A DNA stretch of 64,000 nt from positions 620,001 through 684,000 of the forward strand of contig NZ_JAIWHV010000001.1 in the NCBI RefSeq assembly GCF_020177375.1, written 5' to 3'. The notes under the pieces are model-generated. The model did no database searches, had not been told where the DNA came from, and saw only the letters and a list, made by a program, of their open reading frames with translations. Below are positions 34,313 to 43,775 of the stretch, piece after piece; within the stretch, counting starts at the first letter, position 1, and every line of letters starts with the position of its first letter. The position numbers were made by a program, and so were the translations under genes. Origin of the DNA: Saliphagus infecundisoli (lineage in GTDB: Archaea > Halobacteriota > Halobacteria > Halobacteriales > Natrialbaceae).

Positions 34313-35299
34313 TCAGGCGTCGGCCGTCTCGAGGTACTTCTCGTTTATCTCCCACCCGCCCTCGTCGGTCTCGACGAGGTACTCGCCGTAGTAGGGCACC
34401 CGGTCGGCGACGACCTCGCGGAACGCCTCGCGGATCTCCCCGCGACTCATCTCGCCCATCGGCTTCAGATCGTCGTTTCTGTTGAGACAGCCTTTTAGAT
34501 ACCCCTCGTGGGTGACCCTGACCCGGTGGCAGTTCGCACAGAACGTGGGGTTGCCGACGGGGTCAACGATCTCGACCATCCCCCTGCCGTCGCCGTCCTC
34601 GCCTTCGATCCAGTAGCGCTTGCGGTCGTGCATCTCCCGGCGTTCGATCTCGACGGCCCGCTCTGCGAGCCAGTCGTGGACTCGCCCGATGTCGATCGCC
34701 CACTCGGGGTTGCCCGTCAGTTCGGGCATGTACTCGATGAGCTGGAGTCTGAGTCCGTCGTTTTCGGCGACGTGATCGACCATCTCGGGGACGTAGCCCG
34801 CCGTCGCCTCGAAGACGACCATGTTCAGTTTCACCGGGTCGAGCCCGGCGTCGAGGGCGGCGTCGACGCCCTCGATCACCCGGTCGAATCCTCCGGATTT
34901 CGTGATCTCGGCGAACGCCTCCCGATCGATCGCATCCTGGGAGATATTGACCCGTTCGAGGCCGGCCTCGACCAAGCCCTCGGCCCGACCGGGGAGGAAG
35001 GTCCCGTTGGTCGTCAGCGAGGTTTCCATCGAGTCGGGAACTCGCTCGATGATCTCCTCGAGATCCTCCCGAAGCATCGGCTCGCCGCCGGTGAACTTCA
35101 CGCTGTCGACCCCGAACTCGGCGGCCGTTTTACAGACGCGGACGACGTCGTCGGTCCCCATCTCGTTCTCCCGGGGATCCATCGGACCGCGGGTGTCGCC
35201 CAGCCCCTCGTTGTGACAGTAGACGCAGTCGAAGTTACACCGATCGGTGAGCGAGACGCGGATCCCGGTGACGTCCCGATCGAACTCGTCGGTGAGCAT
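34313..35299 (-). CDS. moaA: GTP 3',8-cyclase MoaA (molybdenum cofactor synthesis)
   Basis: 328-residue radical SAM enzyme converting GTP toward cyclic pyranopterin. The N-terminal cluster motif is CNFDCVYC (Cys-x3-Cys-x2-Cys, about residues 22-29), TGGEPMLR is the SAM-binding motif and the second cluster uses CANC...GC near the C terminus ([24 protein letters not shown] region). No terminal Gly-Gly is present; it ends ETADA. ATG 35299 starts the family N terminus. Divergent from an HTH-10 regulator, with an inverted repeat in the 127-bp gap. Other moa genes are not in the window. Confidence 0.95.
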   Translation of the reverse strand: MLTDEFDRDVTGIRVSLTDRCNFDCVYCHNEGLGDTRGPMDPRENEMGTDDVVRVCKTAAEFGVDSVKFTGGEPMLREDLEEIIERVPDSMETSLTTNGTFLPGRAEGLVEAGLERVNISQDAIDREAFAEITKSGGFDRVIEGVDAALDAGLDPVKLNMVVFEATAGYVPEMVDHVAENDGLRLQLIEYMPELTGNPEWAIDIGRVHDWLAERAVEIERREMHDRKRYWIEGEDGDGRGMVEIVDPVGNPTFCANCHRVRVTHEGYLKGCLNRNDDLKPMGEMSRGEIREAFREVVADRVPYYGEYLVETDEGGWEINEKYLETADA

Positions 35300-35356
35300 C
35301 GCTTGGCCGCCCTTCGCTTTCCACCCGCATAAGCGCGCGGTCGGTTCGCCGATATC

Positions 35357-35374
35357 GTAACCGGTTTTGGTTAC
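35357..35374. promoter_or_regulatory. Inverted repeat between moaA and HTH-10 regulator
   Basis: GTAACC (35357-35362), six-base spacer GGTTTT, GGTTAC (35369-35374): perfect arms. It overlaps a smaller AACCGGTT palindrome. Located in the divergent promoter region, so a regulator could control both genes. Confidence 0.5.
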
Positions 35375-35426
35375 ACCCTGTGTCTGCGCACGGACCGCTC
35401 TTGGCGCTGGCCCGCCAGGGATCTCC

Positions 35427-36089
35427 ATGAGCACGATCGCCGAGTTCTCTGTGCCCGCCGCGGAGTTCCCGCTCGGAGCGGCCCTCGCCGACCTCCCCGT
35501 CGACGTCGAGATCGAGCGCGTCGCCGCCTACGATTCCGATCGCGTGATGCCCTACGTCTGGTTTTCCGCCCCCGACGCCGACGCCTTCTCGGGGCTCGAC
35601 GACCGCCTCGCGGCCGATCCCAGCGTCGAGGCGGTCGAGTCTCTGACCGACCTCGGCGACGAACGCCTCTACCGGATGGGCTGGGTCGAGGACGTCGCTC
35701 TCGTCTGCTACGCACTCGCCGAGGAGGGAGCGACCCTTCTGGACGCGACCGGCGACCGCTCGCGCTGGCGGCTCCGGGTCCTCTTTTCCGAACGCGAAGC
35801 GGTCTCGCGGACCTACGAGTTCGCGACCGAGGAGGGGCTCGCGGTCGAGATCCGTGGGATCCACGGGCTCGAGGACGACCGCCACGGCTGCGACGGGCTC
35901 ACCGACGCCCAACACGAGACGCTCGTGGCGGCGTTCGGCGGTGGCTACTACGAGATCCCCCGCGACGCCGACATGGCAGCGCTCTCGGACGAACTCGGCG
36001 TCTCCCGCCAGGCACTGTCCGAACGCCTCCGGCGGGCCCACCGGGTTCTCGTCGAGCACGCGGTCGCGACCGGCACCGAGGAGCGTTGA
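35427..36089 (+). CDS. HTH-10 (bacterio-opsin activator-type) transcription regulator
   Basis: 220 residues. The N-terminal ~160 residues match the sensor-like region associated with Bat proteins ([20 protein letters not shown], then [27 protein letters not shown]). The C-terminal ~55 residues are the HTH-10 DNA-binding domain ([23 protein letters not shown], then [21 protein letters not shown]). Haloarchaea carry many such regulators with mostly unknown signals. Divergence from moaA and the shared inverted repeat suggest local or autoregulation. Confidence 0.92.
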   Translation: MSTIAEFSVPAAEFPLGAALADLPVDVEIERVAAYDSDRVMPYVWFSAPDADAFSGLDDRLAADPSVEAVESLTDLGDERLYRMGWVEDVALVCYALAEEGATLLDATGDRSRWRLRVLFSEREAVSRTYEFATEEGLAVEIRGIHGLEDDRHGCDGLTDAQHETLVAAFGGGYYEIPRDADMAALSDELGVSRQALSERLRRAHRVLVEHAVATGTEER

Positions 36090-36129
36090 CCGGCACAAGA
36101 GATACCCCTGCGAGGCCCGAACCGGCGGT

Positions 36130-36348
36130 ATGGACGAGGACATGCTCGCGGACCAGAAGCGGCTCGTCGCGCTTCTCGAAAGCGAGGGCTGGGAGGTCAC
36201 TGATCTCGAACTCTCGGCGTACGACAGCCCCTGGGCCGACGAGGACGACCCCGAGGCGTCGGTCACGATCACCGCCCGGCGGGCCTACGACGGGGACCGG
36301 GAGGACGAGGCCGGCGGGAGCGATGACAGCCAGTTCCGGCTGAAGTGA
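36130..36348 (+). CDS. Small acidic hypothetical protein
   Basis: 72 residues, not recognised: a helix (LADQKRLVALLESEGWEVTDLELSAYD) followed by a strand (ASVTITARRAY) and an acidic Gly/Ser tail. The length and helix-strand order suggest a small folded domain rather than noise. ATG 36130 is 41 bp downstream of the HTH-10 gene, so it may be co-transcribed; its stop lies next to the convergent rtcB stop. Confidence 0.65.
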   Translation: MDEDMLADQKRLVALLESEGWEVTDLELSAYDSPWADEDDPEASVTITARRAYDGDREDEAGGSDDSQFRLK

Positions 36349-36349
36349 C

Positions 36350-37813
36350 TCACCCCTTGACGTTACAGACCGGGAACGTCCGTGCGACCTTGTCGCCGAT
36401 GCCCAGCGCGTCCGAGACCCGGACGACCTCGTCGACGTCCTTGTAGACTCCGGGGGCCTCCTCCGCGATCGTCGCCCCCGACTGGGCCTTGACGTACACC
36501 TGCTGGTCGCGCAAGTCGTCCTGGACGTCCCCACCCCAGTAGTCGTTTTTCGCCTGGGTCCGGCTCATCAGCCGGCCGGCGCCGTGTGCGGTCGAACCGA
36601 AGGTGAGATCCATCGAGTGCTCGCCCCCGCGGAGGACGTAGCTGCCCGCGCCCATGCTCCCGGGAATGATCACCGGCTGGCCGACCTCGCGGTAGGCGGC
36701 GGGCACCTCCGGGTGGCCCGCCGGGAACGCCCGCGTCGCGCCCTTCCGGTGGACGTACAGTTCGCGTTCGTCGCCCTCCACTGTGTGGGTTTCCTTTTTC
36801 GCGATGTTGTGGGAGACGTCGTACAGCAGCTCCATCCCCATCTCCTCCCAGGGCCGGTCGAAGACGCGCTCGAAGACCTGCCGGGTGCGGTGCATCACGA
36901 GCTGGCGGTTGACCCACGCGAAGTTGATCGCGGCGTTCATCGCGCCGTAGTAGTCCGCCGCGAGCTGTGAGCCCGCGGGCGCCGCCGCGAGTTCCTTGTC
37001 GGGCAGGCGCTCCAACAGTCCCCGATGCTGTTTCTCGATCCTCCGGAGATAGTCGTTGCAGGTCTGGTGGCCTAACCCTCGGGAGCCACAGTGGATGAGG
37101 ACGACGATCTGCTCCTCCGAGAGACCGTAGGCTTCGCCGACCTGGTGGTCGAAAACGTCGGTGACCCGCTGGACCTCGAGGAAGTGGTTTCCCGACCCCA
37201 GCGAGCCGAGCTGGTTTTTTCCCCGGTCCTTCGCTTTCTGGCTCACCTTCGAGGGGTCGGCGCCCTCCCGGACGCCCTCGTCCTCGCAGTGGGCGAGGTC
37301 GTCGGGAACGGCGTACCCCTCCTCTAGGGCCCACTCGACGCCCCGATCGAGGACCGCCTCGACGGTGTCGATGCCGCTCTCGACGACGCCGCCACCACCG
37401 AGACCTGACGGAATATTGGCAAACATCGAATCGACGAGCTCCTCCTCGTTTCCCTTCACGTCGTCGTACGTCAGATTCGTCCGCATCATTCGGACGCCAC
37501 AATTTATATCATATCCGACAGCTCCCGGCGAAATACAGCCGTTTTCGGCGTCCATCGCGCCGACGCCGCCGACGGGAAAGCCGTAGCCCTGGTGGCCGTC
37601 GGGCATACAGATCGCGTGGTTCGTGATCCCCGGGAGGTGGGTCGCGTTCCGTAGCTGCTGGAGGGTCTTGTCGCCGGAGATCTCTTCTAGGAGGGCCTCG
37701 CTCGCGAGCACGCGGGCGGGTGCGCCCATCTCTCCCTCCTGGGGGATCTCCCAGACGAACTCCCGGACCTGCTCCAATGTGACGTCGCCGGCGTCGAACG
37801 TGGGCGCGGTCAT
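36350..37813 (-). CDS. rtcB: tRNA-splicing RNA ligase RtcB
   Basis: 487-residue GTP- and Mn-dependent ligase joining 2',3'-cyclic phosphate to 5'-OH RNA ends, used in tRNA splicing and repair. Metal and guanylate motifs visible: PDGHQGYGFPVGGVGA, GYDINCGVRM, HCGSRGLGHQ, DVSHNIAK and, near the C terminus, FGSTAHGAGRLMSR with the guanylylated His. Normal length with no intein. Its activator archease is the next gene upstream on the same strand (118 bp). Confidence 0.97.
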   Translation of the reverse strand: MTAPTFDAGDVTLEQVREFVWEIPQEGEMGAPARVLASEALLEEISGDKTLQQLRNATHLPGITNHAICMPDGHQGYGFPVGGVGAMDAENGCISPGAVGYDINCGVRMMRTNLTYDDVKGNEEELVDSMFANIPSGLGGGGVVESGIDTVEAVLDRGVEWALEEGYAVPDDLAHCEDEGVREGADPSKVSQKAKDRGKNQLGSLGSGNHFLEVQRVTDVFDHQVGEAYGLSEEQIVVLIHCGSRGLGHQTCNDYLRRIEKQHRGLLERLPDKELAAAPAGSQLAADYYGAMNAAINFAWVNRQLVMHRTRQVFERVFDRPWEEMGMELLYDVSHNIAKKETHTVEGDERELYVHRKGATRAFPAGHPEVPAAYREVGQPVIIPGSMGAGSYVLRGGEHSMDLTFGSTAHGAGRLMSRTQAKNDYWGGDVQDDLRDQQVYVKAQSGATIAEEAPGVYKDVDEVVRVSDALGIGDKVARTFPVCNVKG

Positions 37814-37931
37814 AGCCGACAGTCGAACGCGAAGGCTGAAAGGTGTGTCTCCACGGCTTTCGATCCGGGCTCATGGGGTCGGTGGTAGCGATATACCGGT
37901 GATCGCCGGTAACGGACGACGACCGACCCCA

Positions 37932-38396
37932 TCAGACGTCGAAGACGACGTACCCCTCCCACCCGCCCTCGACGCGCTCGATCCGCATCTCGGAGTAGGT
38001 GACGGCCTTTATCTCCCGGGCGTCGATCGCATCGAGGGGGAGTCCGCGGGCGGTCGCCTCGAGACGGAACTCCTCGTCCGTGTGCTCGCCCGCACCTTCC
38101 GTCTCCTCACACCCCGGAACCACGAGTTCGACGATCTCGTTTTCGACCGGGAGCTCGAGGCGGACGTCCCGGAGGTAGATCAGTTCGTCCAGGTACTCGA
38201 ACAGCAGCGCCTCGAGGGACTCCGCGCTCGCCGAAAGCGAGAAGCGTTCGCCACCGGTCTGCTCGGGGGTCTCACAGCTCGCGGCGGCGAGCCCGTCGGC
38301 GACGGCGGCGAACAGCCCCGCGAGGTCGTCGGCGCTCGCCCACACGCCGATATCGGCGGTGTGATCCCGGAGTTCGAAGTGGGGCTCGATCGTCAT
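37932..38396 (-). CDS. Archease (RtcB activator)
   Basis: 154-residue archease that stimulates RtcB guanylylation. FELRDHTADIGVWASADDLAGLF at the N terminus contains the metal-binding Asp; ESLEALLFEYLDELIYLRD and EIKAVTYSEMRIERV are conserved, and the protein ends YVVFDV as in the family. Same strand as rtcB, so the pair probably forms an operon. Confidence 0.95.
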   Translation of the reverse strand: MTIEPHFELRDHTADIGVWASADDLAGLFAAVADGLAAASCETPEQTGGERFSLSASAESLEALLFEYLDELIYLRDVRLELPVENEIVELVVPGCEETEGAGEHTDEEFRLEATARGLPLDAIDAREIKAVTYSEMRIERVEGGWEGYVVFDV

Positions 38397-38455
38397 CCGG
38401 TCGGGCTTTGCCGCCCGCGGCCGTATGTCCGTCGGTCGGGGCCCGCTGCCGGTGG

Positions 38456-38464
38456 AATTATATT
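38456..38464 (+). promoter_or_regulatory. TATA box deciding a leaderless GTG start
   Basis: AATTATATT, centred at about 38460, lies 27 nt before the GTG at 38488. Transcription would begin at this GTG, so translation from the ATG at 38425, upstream of the promoter, is unlikely. Confidence 0.6.
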
Positions 38465-38487
38465 CGCGTCAGTGCTACGGGAGGGCA

Positions 38488-38964
38488 GTGAGCGTCAATC
38501 TCGACACGTGCGTCGTCTCCCCCGGCGACGACGACCATCTCGAGGACGCCTGGGGGCTCAAGGAGCGGATCCGCCGCGAGGAGGGCGTGCTCAAGCAGCG
38601 CCGGGGCTTTTTCACCGACGCCTACCGACGCTCGACGGTCTACTGCTATCTCGCCGACGACGCGATCGTCGGCTTCGCCACCGTCCGCCGGGACGGCTAC
38701 GTCCTCTTTCTAGCAGTCGATCCCGACTACCGCGACGACGGGATCGGCAAGCGCCTGATCGCCCGGGTCGTCGAGGACAACCAGTCCGTGAGCTGTCACG
38801 CCCGGACGACCAACGAGGGCGCCCTCGAGTTCTACGAGTCGGTTGGCTTCGAGATCGAACGCCGGATCGACAACTACTACGAGGACGGCGGCGACGCCTA
38901 CTACCTCACGCTGGGCGAGGGCGGCGGGATCCGCGACCGGCTCTCGGATCTGCTCGGCAGGTAA
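38488..38964 (+). CDS. GNAT family N-acetyltransferase
   Basis: 158 residues with the acetyl-CoA pyrophosphate loop in YRDDGIGKRLIARVV (R-x-x-G-x-G/A type), preceded by LFLAVDPD and followed by NEGALEFYESVGFEIERRI, the beta5 motif. The start is taken as the GTG at 38488 because a TATA box lies 27 nt upstream and the fold begins there (NLDTCVVSPGDDD). An upstream ATG at 38425 would add 21 residues. Substrate not deducible; a paralogue of protein N-terminal acetyltransferases is possible. Confidence 0.86.
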   Translation: MSVNLDTCVVSPGDDDHLEDAWGLKERIRREEGVLKQRRGFFTDAYRRSTVYCYLADDAIVGFATVRRDGYVLFLAVDPDYRDDGIGKRLIARVVEDNQSVSCHARTTNEGALEFYESVGFEIERRIDNYYEDGGDAYYLTLGEGGGIRDRLSDLLGR

Positions 38965-39023
38965 CGGCAGGTAGCCCCAGGGCGAACGGCACCCTTTTGA
39001 GACCCGCCCGAGGACCACGGGCC

Positions 39024-40199
39024 ATGGAGGAGCGAACCCGGGCCTATCTCCGGGGGCGGTTCCGGGACTACTATCGCCGGACGGAGATCACCCCGCCGCC
39101 CGAGGCCGACGAGCGCGAGTGGGGATTTATCCCCTGGACCGACGGTCCCGGGACCACGATGGTCCGCCACCGCTCGCTGCTCGAGCTCGGCGACATCGAG
39201 GACTTCCTCGAGCGAAAGCGTCCCCGGCACGTCTACTTCTCGGTGGGGCGCTACGACGACCCCGGCGCGGGCTCGATGGGGGAGAAGGGGTGGCGCTCCT
39301 CGGATCTCGTCTTCGATCTCGACGCCGACCACCTGCCGGGGGTAACGTTGGGCGAGGACAGCTACGCCGAGATGCTCGCGATCTGCAAGGACGCCCTCTA
39401 TCGCCTGCTCGACTTTCTCGAGGACGATTTCGGCTTCTCGGAACTCGAAATCGTCTTCTCGGGCGGACGGGGGTATCACGTCCACGTCCGCGACGACGCC
39501 GTCCTCGATCTGGAACGGGACCACCGCCGCGAGATCGTCGATTACGTCCGCGGGATCGGTCTCGAGTACGACCACCTGGTCGATCGCGAGACCGTCTCGG
39601 GACTGGGCCGGAAGACCCCGACCGAGCGCCGAACGCTGCGGATCGACGGCGGCTGGGGCCGGCGAGTTCACGGGTACTTCATGGCCTTTATCGAGGAACT
39701 GCTCAACCTCCCCGAGGACGACGCGCTCGAACGGCTCACGGCGTTCGAAGGGATCGGCGAGGGCAAGGCGAAGGCGACCCTGAACGCCGCCCGGAACAAC
39801 CGCGAGGAACTGGAGGCCGGAAACGTCACCGTCCACACCGCCGTCTCCCAGCTCGCCGAACGCTTTTTGGAGGAGGCCGTCGAACGCGACAACGCGCCGA
39901 TCGACGAGCCCGTCACGACCGACACGAACCGGCTGATTCGGCTGCCGGGCAGTCTCCACGGCGGCAGCGGGCTCGCCGTTTGCCGGCTAGACCGCGCCGA
40001 GTTGGAGGCGTTCGACCCGCTCGCCGACGCGGTTCCCGACCCCTTCGTCGGCCACGAGATCGCGGTCGATGTCGAGGAAGGTGGCGAGGTCGAACTGGGC
40101 GGCAAGATCCGAACGGTCGAGGAGGGGCCCCAGTCGCTGCCGGAGTACGTCGGGATCTTCCTGATGGCTCGCGGACGCGCCGAGAAGGAAAAGGAGTAG
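39024..40199 (+). CDS. priS: DNA primase small subunit PriS
   Basis: 391-residue catalytic subunit of archaeal primase. The active-site Asp pair is in LVFDLDADHL (about residues 98-107), and ELEIVFSGGRGYHVHVRDD carries the Ser/Arg/His nucleotide-contact residues. NRLIRLPGSLHGGSGLAVCRL is the other conserved block. Full length; ATG 39024 begins the standard MEERTRAYLRGRF. GINS, usually its operon partner in archaea, lies further downstream on the same strand beyond two inserted opposite-strand genes. Confidence 0.96.
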   Translation: MEERTRAYLRGRFRDYYRRTEITPPPEADEREWGFIPWTDGPGTTMVRHRSLLELGDIEDFLERKRPRHVYFSVGRYDDPGAGSMGEKGWRSSDLVFDLDADHLPGVTLGEDSYAEMLAICKDALYRLLDFLEDDFGFSELEIVFSGGRGYHVHVRDDAVLDLERDHRREIVDYVRGIGLEYDHLVDRETVSGLGRKTPTERRTLRIDGGWGRRVHGYFMAFIEELLNLPEDDALERLTAFEGIGEGKAKATLNAARNNREELEAGNVTVHTAVSQLAERFLEEAVERDNAPIDEPVTTDTNRLIRLPGSLHGGSGLAVCRLDRAELEAFDPLADAVPDPFVGHEIAVDVEEGGEVELGGKIRTVEEGPQSLPEYVGIFLMARGRAEKEKE

Positions 40200-40286
40200 G
40201 TCCGAGGGGGTGCGTTGAAACGATAGACAGGGTCGGGAAACGTCAGTGAATCAACGGAGTCGAAACAAGGAGACTGTGTTGACCTC

Positions 40287-41285
40287 TTATTCGTTGACGA
40301 GCAGAAGCTTGCCCTGGAAGTCGCCCGATTCGCCCAGCTGATGTGCGTCGGCGACGTCCTCGAAGGCGAACCGGGCGTCGATGTGCGGTTCGACGACGCC
40401 GTCGTCGACCAGCGTGGCGATGTCCGCGAGTTCGTCCCCGATCCGTTCTTGATGCTCGCCGAGCAACACGGGAAGGATCACGAGCACGACGCCGAGTTCG
40501 AGCGACCGTTCGTGCATCGCCGAGATGTCCTGGGCCGAACTCGATTCGGTCGTTACGACGGTTCCGAACGGCCTCACGGCCTCGAATGCGGTCTGGAGGT
40601 GGTCGTCGCCGACCGGATCGAAGACCACGTCGAAGCCGTCGCCGCCCGCGTACTCCTCGACGTACGACGCGACGTCGGTCGCGGTGTAGTCGACCGTCGC
40701 GTCGGCACCGAACTCCTCGGCGAGCGCGCGTTTCTCCTCGCTCGAGGCGGTCGCGGTCACGTCGGCGCCGAACCAGTCGGCTAACTGGACGCCGACGTGG
40801 CCGACGCCGCCGGTCGCGCCGTAGACGAGTACCTCCTCGCCCAGGGAGACGGTCGTCTTGTCGGCGAGCATCTCCCAGGCGGTGAGCGCGACGACCGGCA
40901 GCGCCGCGGCGTCCTCGAGCGGGATCGATGCCGGGGCGTGGGCGAACGTCCCGGCGTGGCCGACGACGTACTCCGCGAGCGAGCCCTGCCGGCCCGCGCC
41001 ACCGGGCATGCCGTACACCTCGTCGCCCTCCTCGAAGCGCGTGACGTCCGCGCCGACTTCGTCGACGACACCCGACACGTCACAGTGGAGCGTCGCGGGG
41101 AGTTCCGGCGCGAAGTCGGGAATGGCCCCCTGCCGGATCTTGTAATCGACAGGATTGACGCTCGAGGCGACGACCTCGACCCGGACTTCGTCCGGATCGG
41201 GGTCGGGAACGTCGATGGTCGTCTCCGTGAACACGTCCGGGTCTCCGAACTCCTCGATCACGTGGGCCGTCATCTCGGGAGGCAT
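40287..41285 (-). CDS. Zinc-independent NADPH:quinone oxidoreductase (MDR family)
   Basis: 332 residues of the medium-chain dehydrogenase/reductase superfamily, quinone-reductase branch. The NADPH site is VYGATGGVGHVGVQLADWFGA, and the GroES-like N-terminal fold starts at HVIEEFGDPDVF. Zinc-ligating Cys of alcohol dehydrogenases are absent. The ATG at 41285 has a TATA-like CATATT about 33 nt upstream; an ATG at 41273 (MTAHVIEEF) is an alternative. Inserted on the opposite strand between priS and GINS. Confidence 0.87.
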   Translation of the reverse strand: MPPEMTAHVIEEFGDPDVFTETTIDVPDPDPDEVRVEVVASSVNPVDYKIRQGAIPDFAPELPATLHCDVSGVVDEVGADVTRFEEGDEVYGMPGGAGRQGSLAEYVVGHAGTFAHAPASIPLEDAAALPVVALTAWEMLADKTTVSLGEEVLVYGATGGVGHVGVQLADWFGADVTATASSEEKRALAEEFGADATVDYTATDVASYVEEYAGGDGFDVVFDPVGDDHLQTAFEAVRPFGTVVTTESSSAQDISAMHERSLELGVVLVILPVLLGEHQERIGDELADIATLVDDGVVEPHIDARFAFEDVADAHQLGESGDFQGKLLLVNE

Positions 41286-41563
41286 CTCGGTTCGAGGTTC
41301 GACCGCCTGCGGGGAATATGCGACGCTTGCGGCGATCGAGTGGGGTTGTTGTGGCGACTGCTCCCCGACTCGACGCGAGTCACGAACGAAACGAGTCCGC
41401 CACGTCAGAGGGGCTGAAGCGGAGGGTATGTGTCTAATTGGCACACTTCGCAGCCTCCCGCTTCAACGCCCTCTCCGGCGAGTCGTCTGACGCCGTCCAG
41501 GAACACGGACGTTCGAGGAGTCTGATGGACCGTAGCGGTCCCTTGAAAGCCCAGCCAGGTCGG
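41286..41563. other. 278-bp gap with imperfect inverted repeat
   Basis: Contains the oxidoreductase promoter and an imperfect inverted repeat: CTGAAGCGGAGGG near 41415-41427 faces CCTCCCGCTTCA near 41455-41466. Short plus-strand frames here run into antisense of the lipoprotein gene. No known protein fragment recognised. Confidence 0.35.
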
Positions 41564-42580
41564 TTATTCGTCGGTTTCGTCGGTCTCGTTCCCGCCGTCG
41601 CCGGGATTGAAGTGGATCGTCTCGCTTCCGGCGTCGTAGACGTCGTCCCAGTCTTTGTCCTCGTCCACGAGGAAGACCTCAACGGTCAGGTCCTCGCGCT
41701 CGCCGAACTCCGTCAGCCCGTCGGGACGGACGGGGATGTGGAAGGTGCCGTTCTCGGTCATCTCGACCTCGCCGGTACGCTCGACGATCTTCTGGTTGTC
41801 CGCGCCCTCGTTGATCTTCACGAAGAAGTACGGCTCGCCGACCACGTCGCCGTGTTCGGGCGGGTCGACGCGCTCCATGCTGGTGTTGGCGACGACCTCG
41901 ACGTTGAAGTTCGAGTACCCCTCGCCGTCGGCCGCGGCCACGGTATCGACGAACTCGATGCTCTCGATCCGGTCCGCGTCGTCGTCCTTCCGTTCGAGGG
42001 GCCGGTTGGGTTCCTCCGGCGGCGACCACTCGGCGTCCGCAGTGTCGTCGACGTAGTCGTCCGCTCCATCGTCGCCAGCGTCCTCGCCGGAGTCGTCCGT
42101 CCGGTCCTCGAGACCGCTCGAGTTCCCCTCCTCGTCGTCGGTCGCGTTGCCCTCGGTGTCGTTGGCGTCGGACCCGTCGTCCTCGTCGGATTCGTTTCCG
42201 GTGGTCGCGTTCTCCTCGTCGGTCGCGTTCTCGTTGGCGTCTCCGAGGCTGGAGTTCTCGTCCGTCCCGTCCGACTCGTTTTCGTCCTTGCCGTCGGACT
42301 GGTTCTCCGCGCCGGTTGACCCCGCTCCGTCGGAGTCGCTCGAGTTCTCGCCGTCGCTCGCGTTCTCCTCGGGGTCGTCCGCCGAGCCCTCACTCGCTTC
42401 CGTATCGGACTCCGTCGAGTCGTTCTCGCCGTCGGACTCGTTCGAGTCGGTTGCGTCCGTTGGGTCTTCGTCCTCGCCGGTGTCGTTTGCGGGATCGTCG
42501 GCCCCCGGTCCGAAGGCGGCACATCCCGAGAGGGCGACGAGTACCACGACCGCGATCACGGCAACGTTCCTGAGTCGCAT
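41564..42580 (-). CDS. Secreted lipoprotein with long acidic low-complexity stalk
   Basis: 338 residues. Signal peptide with lipobox LSGC (Cys at residue 20), then about 160 residues almost entirely Asp, Glu, Ser, Asn, Thr and Gly, many as DSNESDGEN-like repeats with numerous N-x-S/T sequons. A C-terminal folded domain (about 200-330) has alternating strands (RIESIEFVDTVAAADGEGYSNF, EPYFFVKINEGADNQ, LTVEVFLVDEDKDWDDVYD) resembling an Ig/beta-sandwich. Likely surface-exposed, tethered by lipid to the membrane with the acidic stalk crossing the S-layer zone. Family not recognised. Confidence 0.82.
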   Translation of the reverse strand: MRLRNVAVIAVVVLVALSGCAAFGPGADDPANDTGEDEDPTDATDSNESDGENDSTESDTEASEGSADDPEENASDGENSSDSDGAGSTGAENQSDGKDENESDGTDENSSLGDANENATDEENATTGNESDEDDGSDANDTEGNATDDEEGNSSGLEDRTDDSGEDAGDDGADDYVDDTADAEWSPPEEPNRPLERKDDDADRIESIEFVDTVAAADGEGYSNFNVEVVANTSMERVDPPEHGDVVGEPYFFVKINEGADNQKIVERTGEVEMTENGTFHIPVRPDGLTEFGEREDLTVEVFLVDEDKDWDDVYDAGSETIHFNPGDGGNETDETDE

Positions 42581-42722
42581 CGGTTCCAGGTAGTCCGTGG
42601 CTCCACCATATACTCACCGTATCCGGCACGTCGGAGGTCCCCGTCACGACGGGCCGGCGACCACGCTCCGGGTCGGTATCTTTACAACGTCGGCACCTGT
42701 TCGCCTAACCCGTATAGCTCGG

Positions 42723-43724
42723 ATGAACCTCGACGAACTCCGCTCGGTCCAGAGCAAGGAGCGCCAGAAGGACAGCCTCCAGAACCTGCGTCCCTCGTTC
42801 TACCGGGAGGTCGGCGAGTACATCTCGGAGCTCAAAGCCGAACGCGAGCGCGCGGCCGAGGCCGCAAGCGACCCCTTCTCCTCGCCGGAGGTCGGCCGGC
42901 TCACCGACGAGATCGAGACCGCCAAGGACGTCGTCGAGGCGATCTACGAGCGCCGGATGGGCAAACTCGTCAAACAGGCCAGCCTCGCGGCCGCGGGGAT
43001 GCCCGCCGACGACGAGGGGCTGACCGAGGAGGAAGCGGAGCTCTTCTCGGATCTCATCGACCGAATCCGGGCGAACAAGGGCCGCGTGCTCGACGTTCTC
43101 GAGTGGAGCGAGGAGGCCGCAGACGGGACGGACGTCGAGGGGGAATCCCGGGAGCCCACGCCCGACGATCCTGGTGCCGACGCCGCCGGAGCCGAACCGG
43201 CGGAGCCCTCGGACTCCGAGGGCGTCTCCGTCGCCGACGCGATGGGCGGCGATCTCGAGGAGCGCTCGCCCGCATCCGACGCCGGGGGCGACGGTCCCAC
43301 ACCTGAACTAGAGACGGGGAGCGCGTCCGGCGCGGAGGGCGGACTCGACCCCGACGAGATCATCGACGAGTTCGACGCCGAACCGGGATCCGGTCGGGAC
43401 TCCCCACCCGCCGAAGCGGGGACCGACTCGAGTCCCGGTCCCGGATCGGCGACCCCCGATTCCGGCGGGGCCGAACCGGACGACGAACCCGACACGGGTC
43501 GGCCGGAGGGAGGGCGGGATCGATCGACGGACGGCGGCGGAACCGCCCCCGCGTCGGGCTCCGCGGACGTCGATCGGGTCACCGTCAGGATCACCCGCGA
43601 CGTCGGCTCGATCCTGGGCGTCGACGACCGGGAATACTCGCTGGCCGACGACGACGTCGTGACCCTCCCCGAGCGCAACGCGACGCCCCTCCTCGAGCGC
43701 GACGCCGCCGAACCGCTCGAGTAA
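42723..43724 (+). CDS. DNA replication factor GINS (Gins51 type)
   Basis: 333 residues. N-terminal A domain about 1-125 (MNLDELRSVQSKERQKDSLQNL, YERRMGKLVKQASLAAAG, ELFSDLIDRIRANKGRVLD) and a small C-terminal B domain about 280-333 (DRVTVRITRDVGSILGVDDREYSLADDDVVTLPERNATPLLE). Between them is a ~155-residue acidic, Pro/Gly/Ser-rich linker. GINS is part of the replicative CMG-like helicase with MCM and GAN/RecJ. ATG 42723 begins the A domain. Confidence 0.92.
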   Translation: MNLDELRSVQSKERQKDSLQNLRPSFYREVGEYISELKAERERAAEAASDPFSSPEVGRLTDEIETAKDVVEAIYERRMGKLVKQASLAAAGMPADDEGLTEEEAELFSDLIDRIRANKGRVLDVLEWSEEAADGTDVEGESREPTPDDPGADAAGAEPAEPSDSEGVSVADAMGGDLEERSPASDAGGDGPTPELETGSASGAEGGLDPDEIIDEFDAEPGSGRDSPPAEAGTDSSPGPGSATPDSGGAEPDDEPDTGRPEGGRDRSTDGGGTAPASGSADVDRVTVRITRDVGSILGVDDREYSLADDDVVTLPERNATPLLERDAAEPLE

Positions 43725-43775
43725 CCGGACCCGGGGACCACAAGAGCTACCCCCGGGACGGCCCAACCCCGGTCC

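Noticed and set aside
37623..39023. N-terminal extension of the PriS frame to 37623
   Set aside because: It runs antisense to rtcB and archease; PriS homology begins at 39024.
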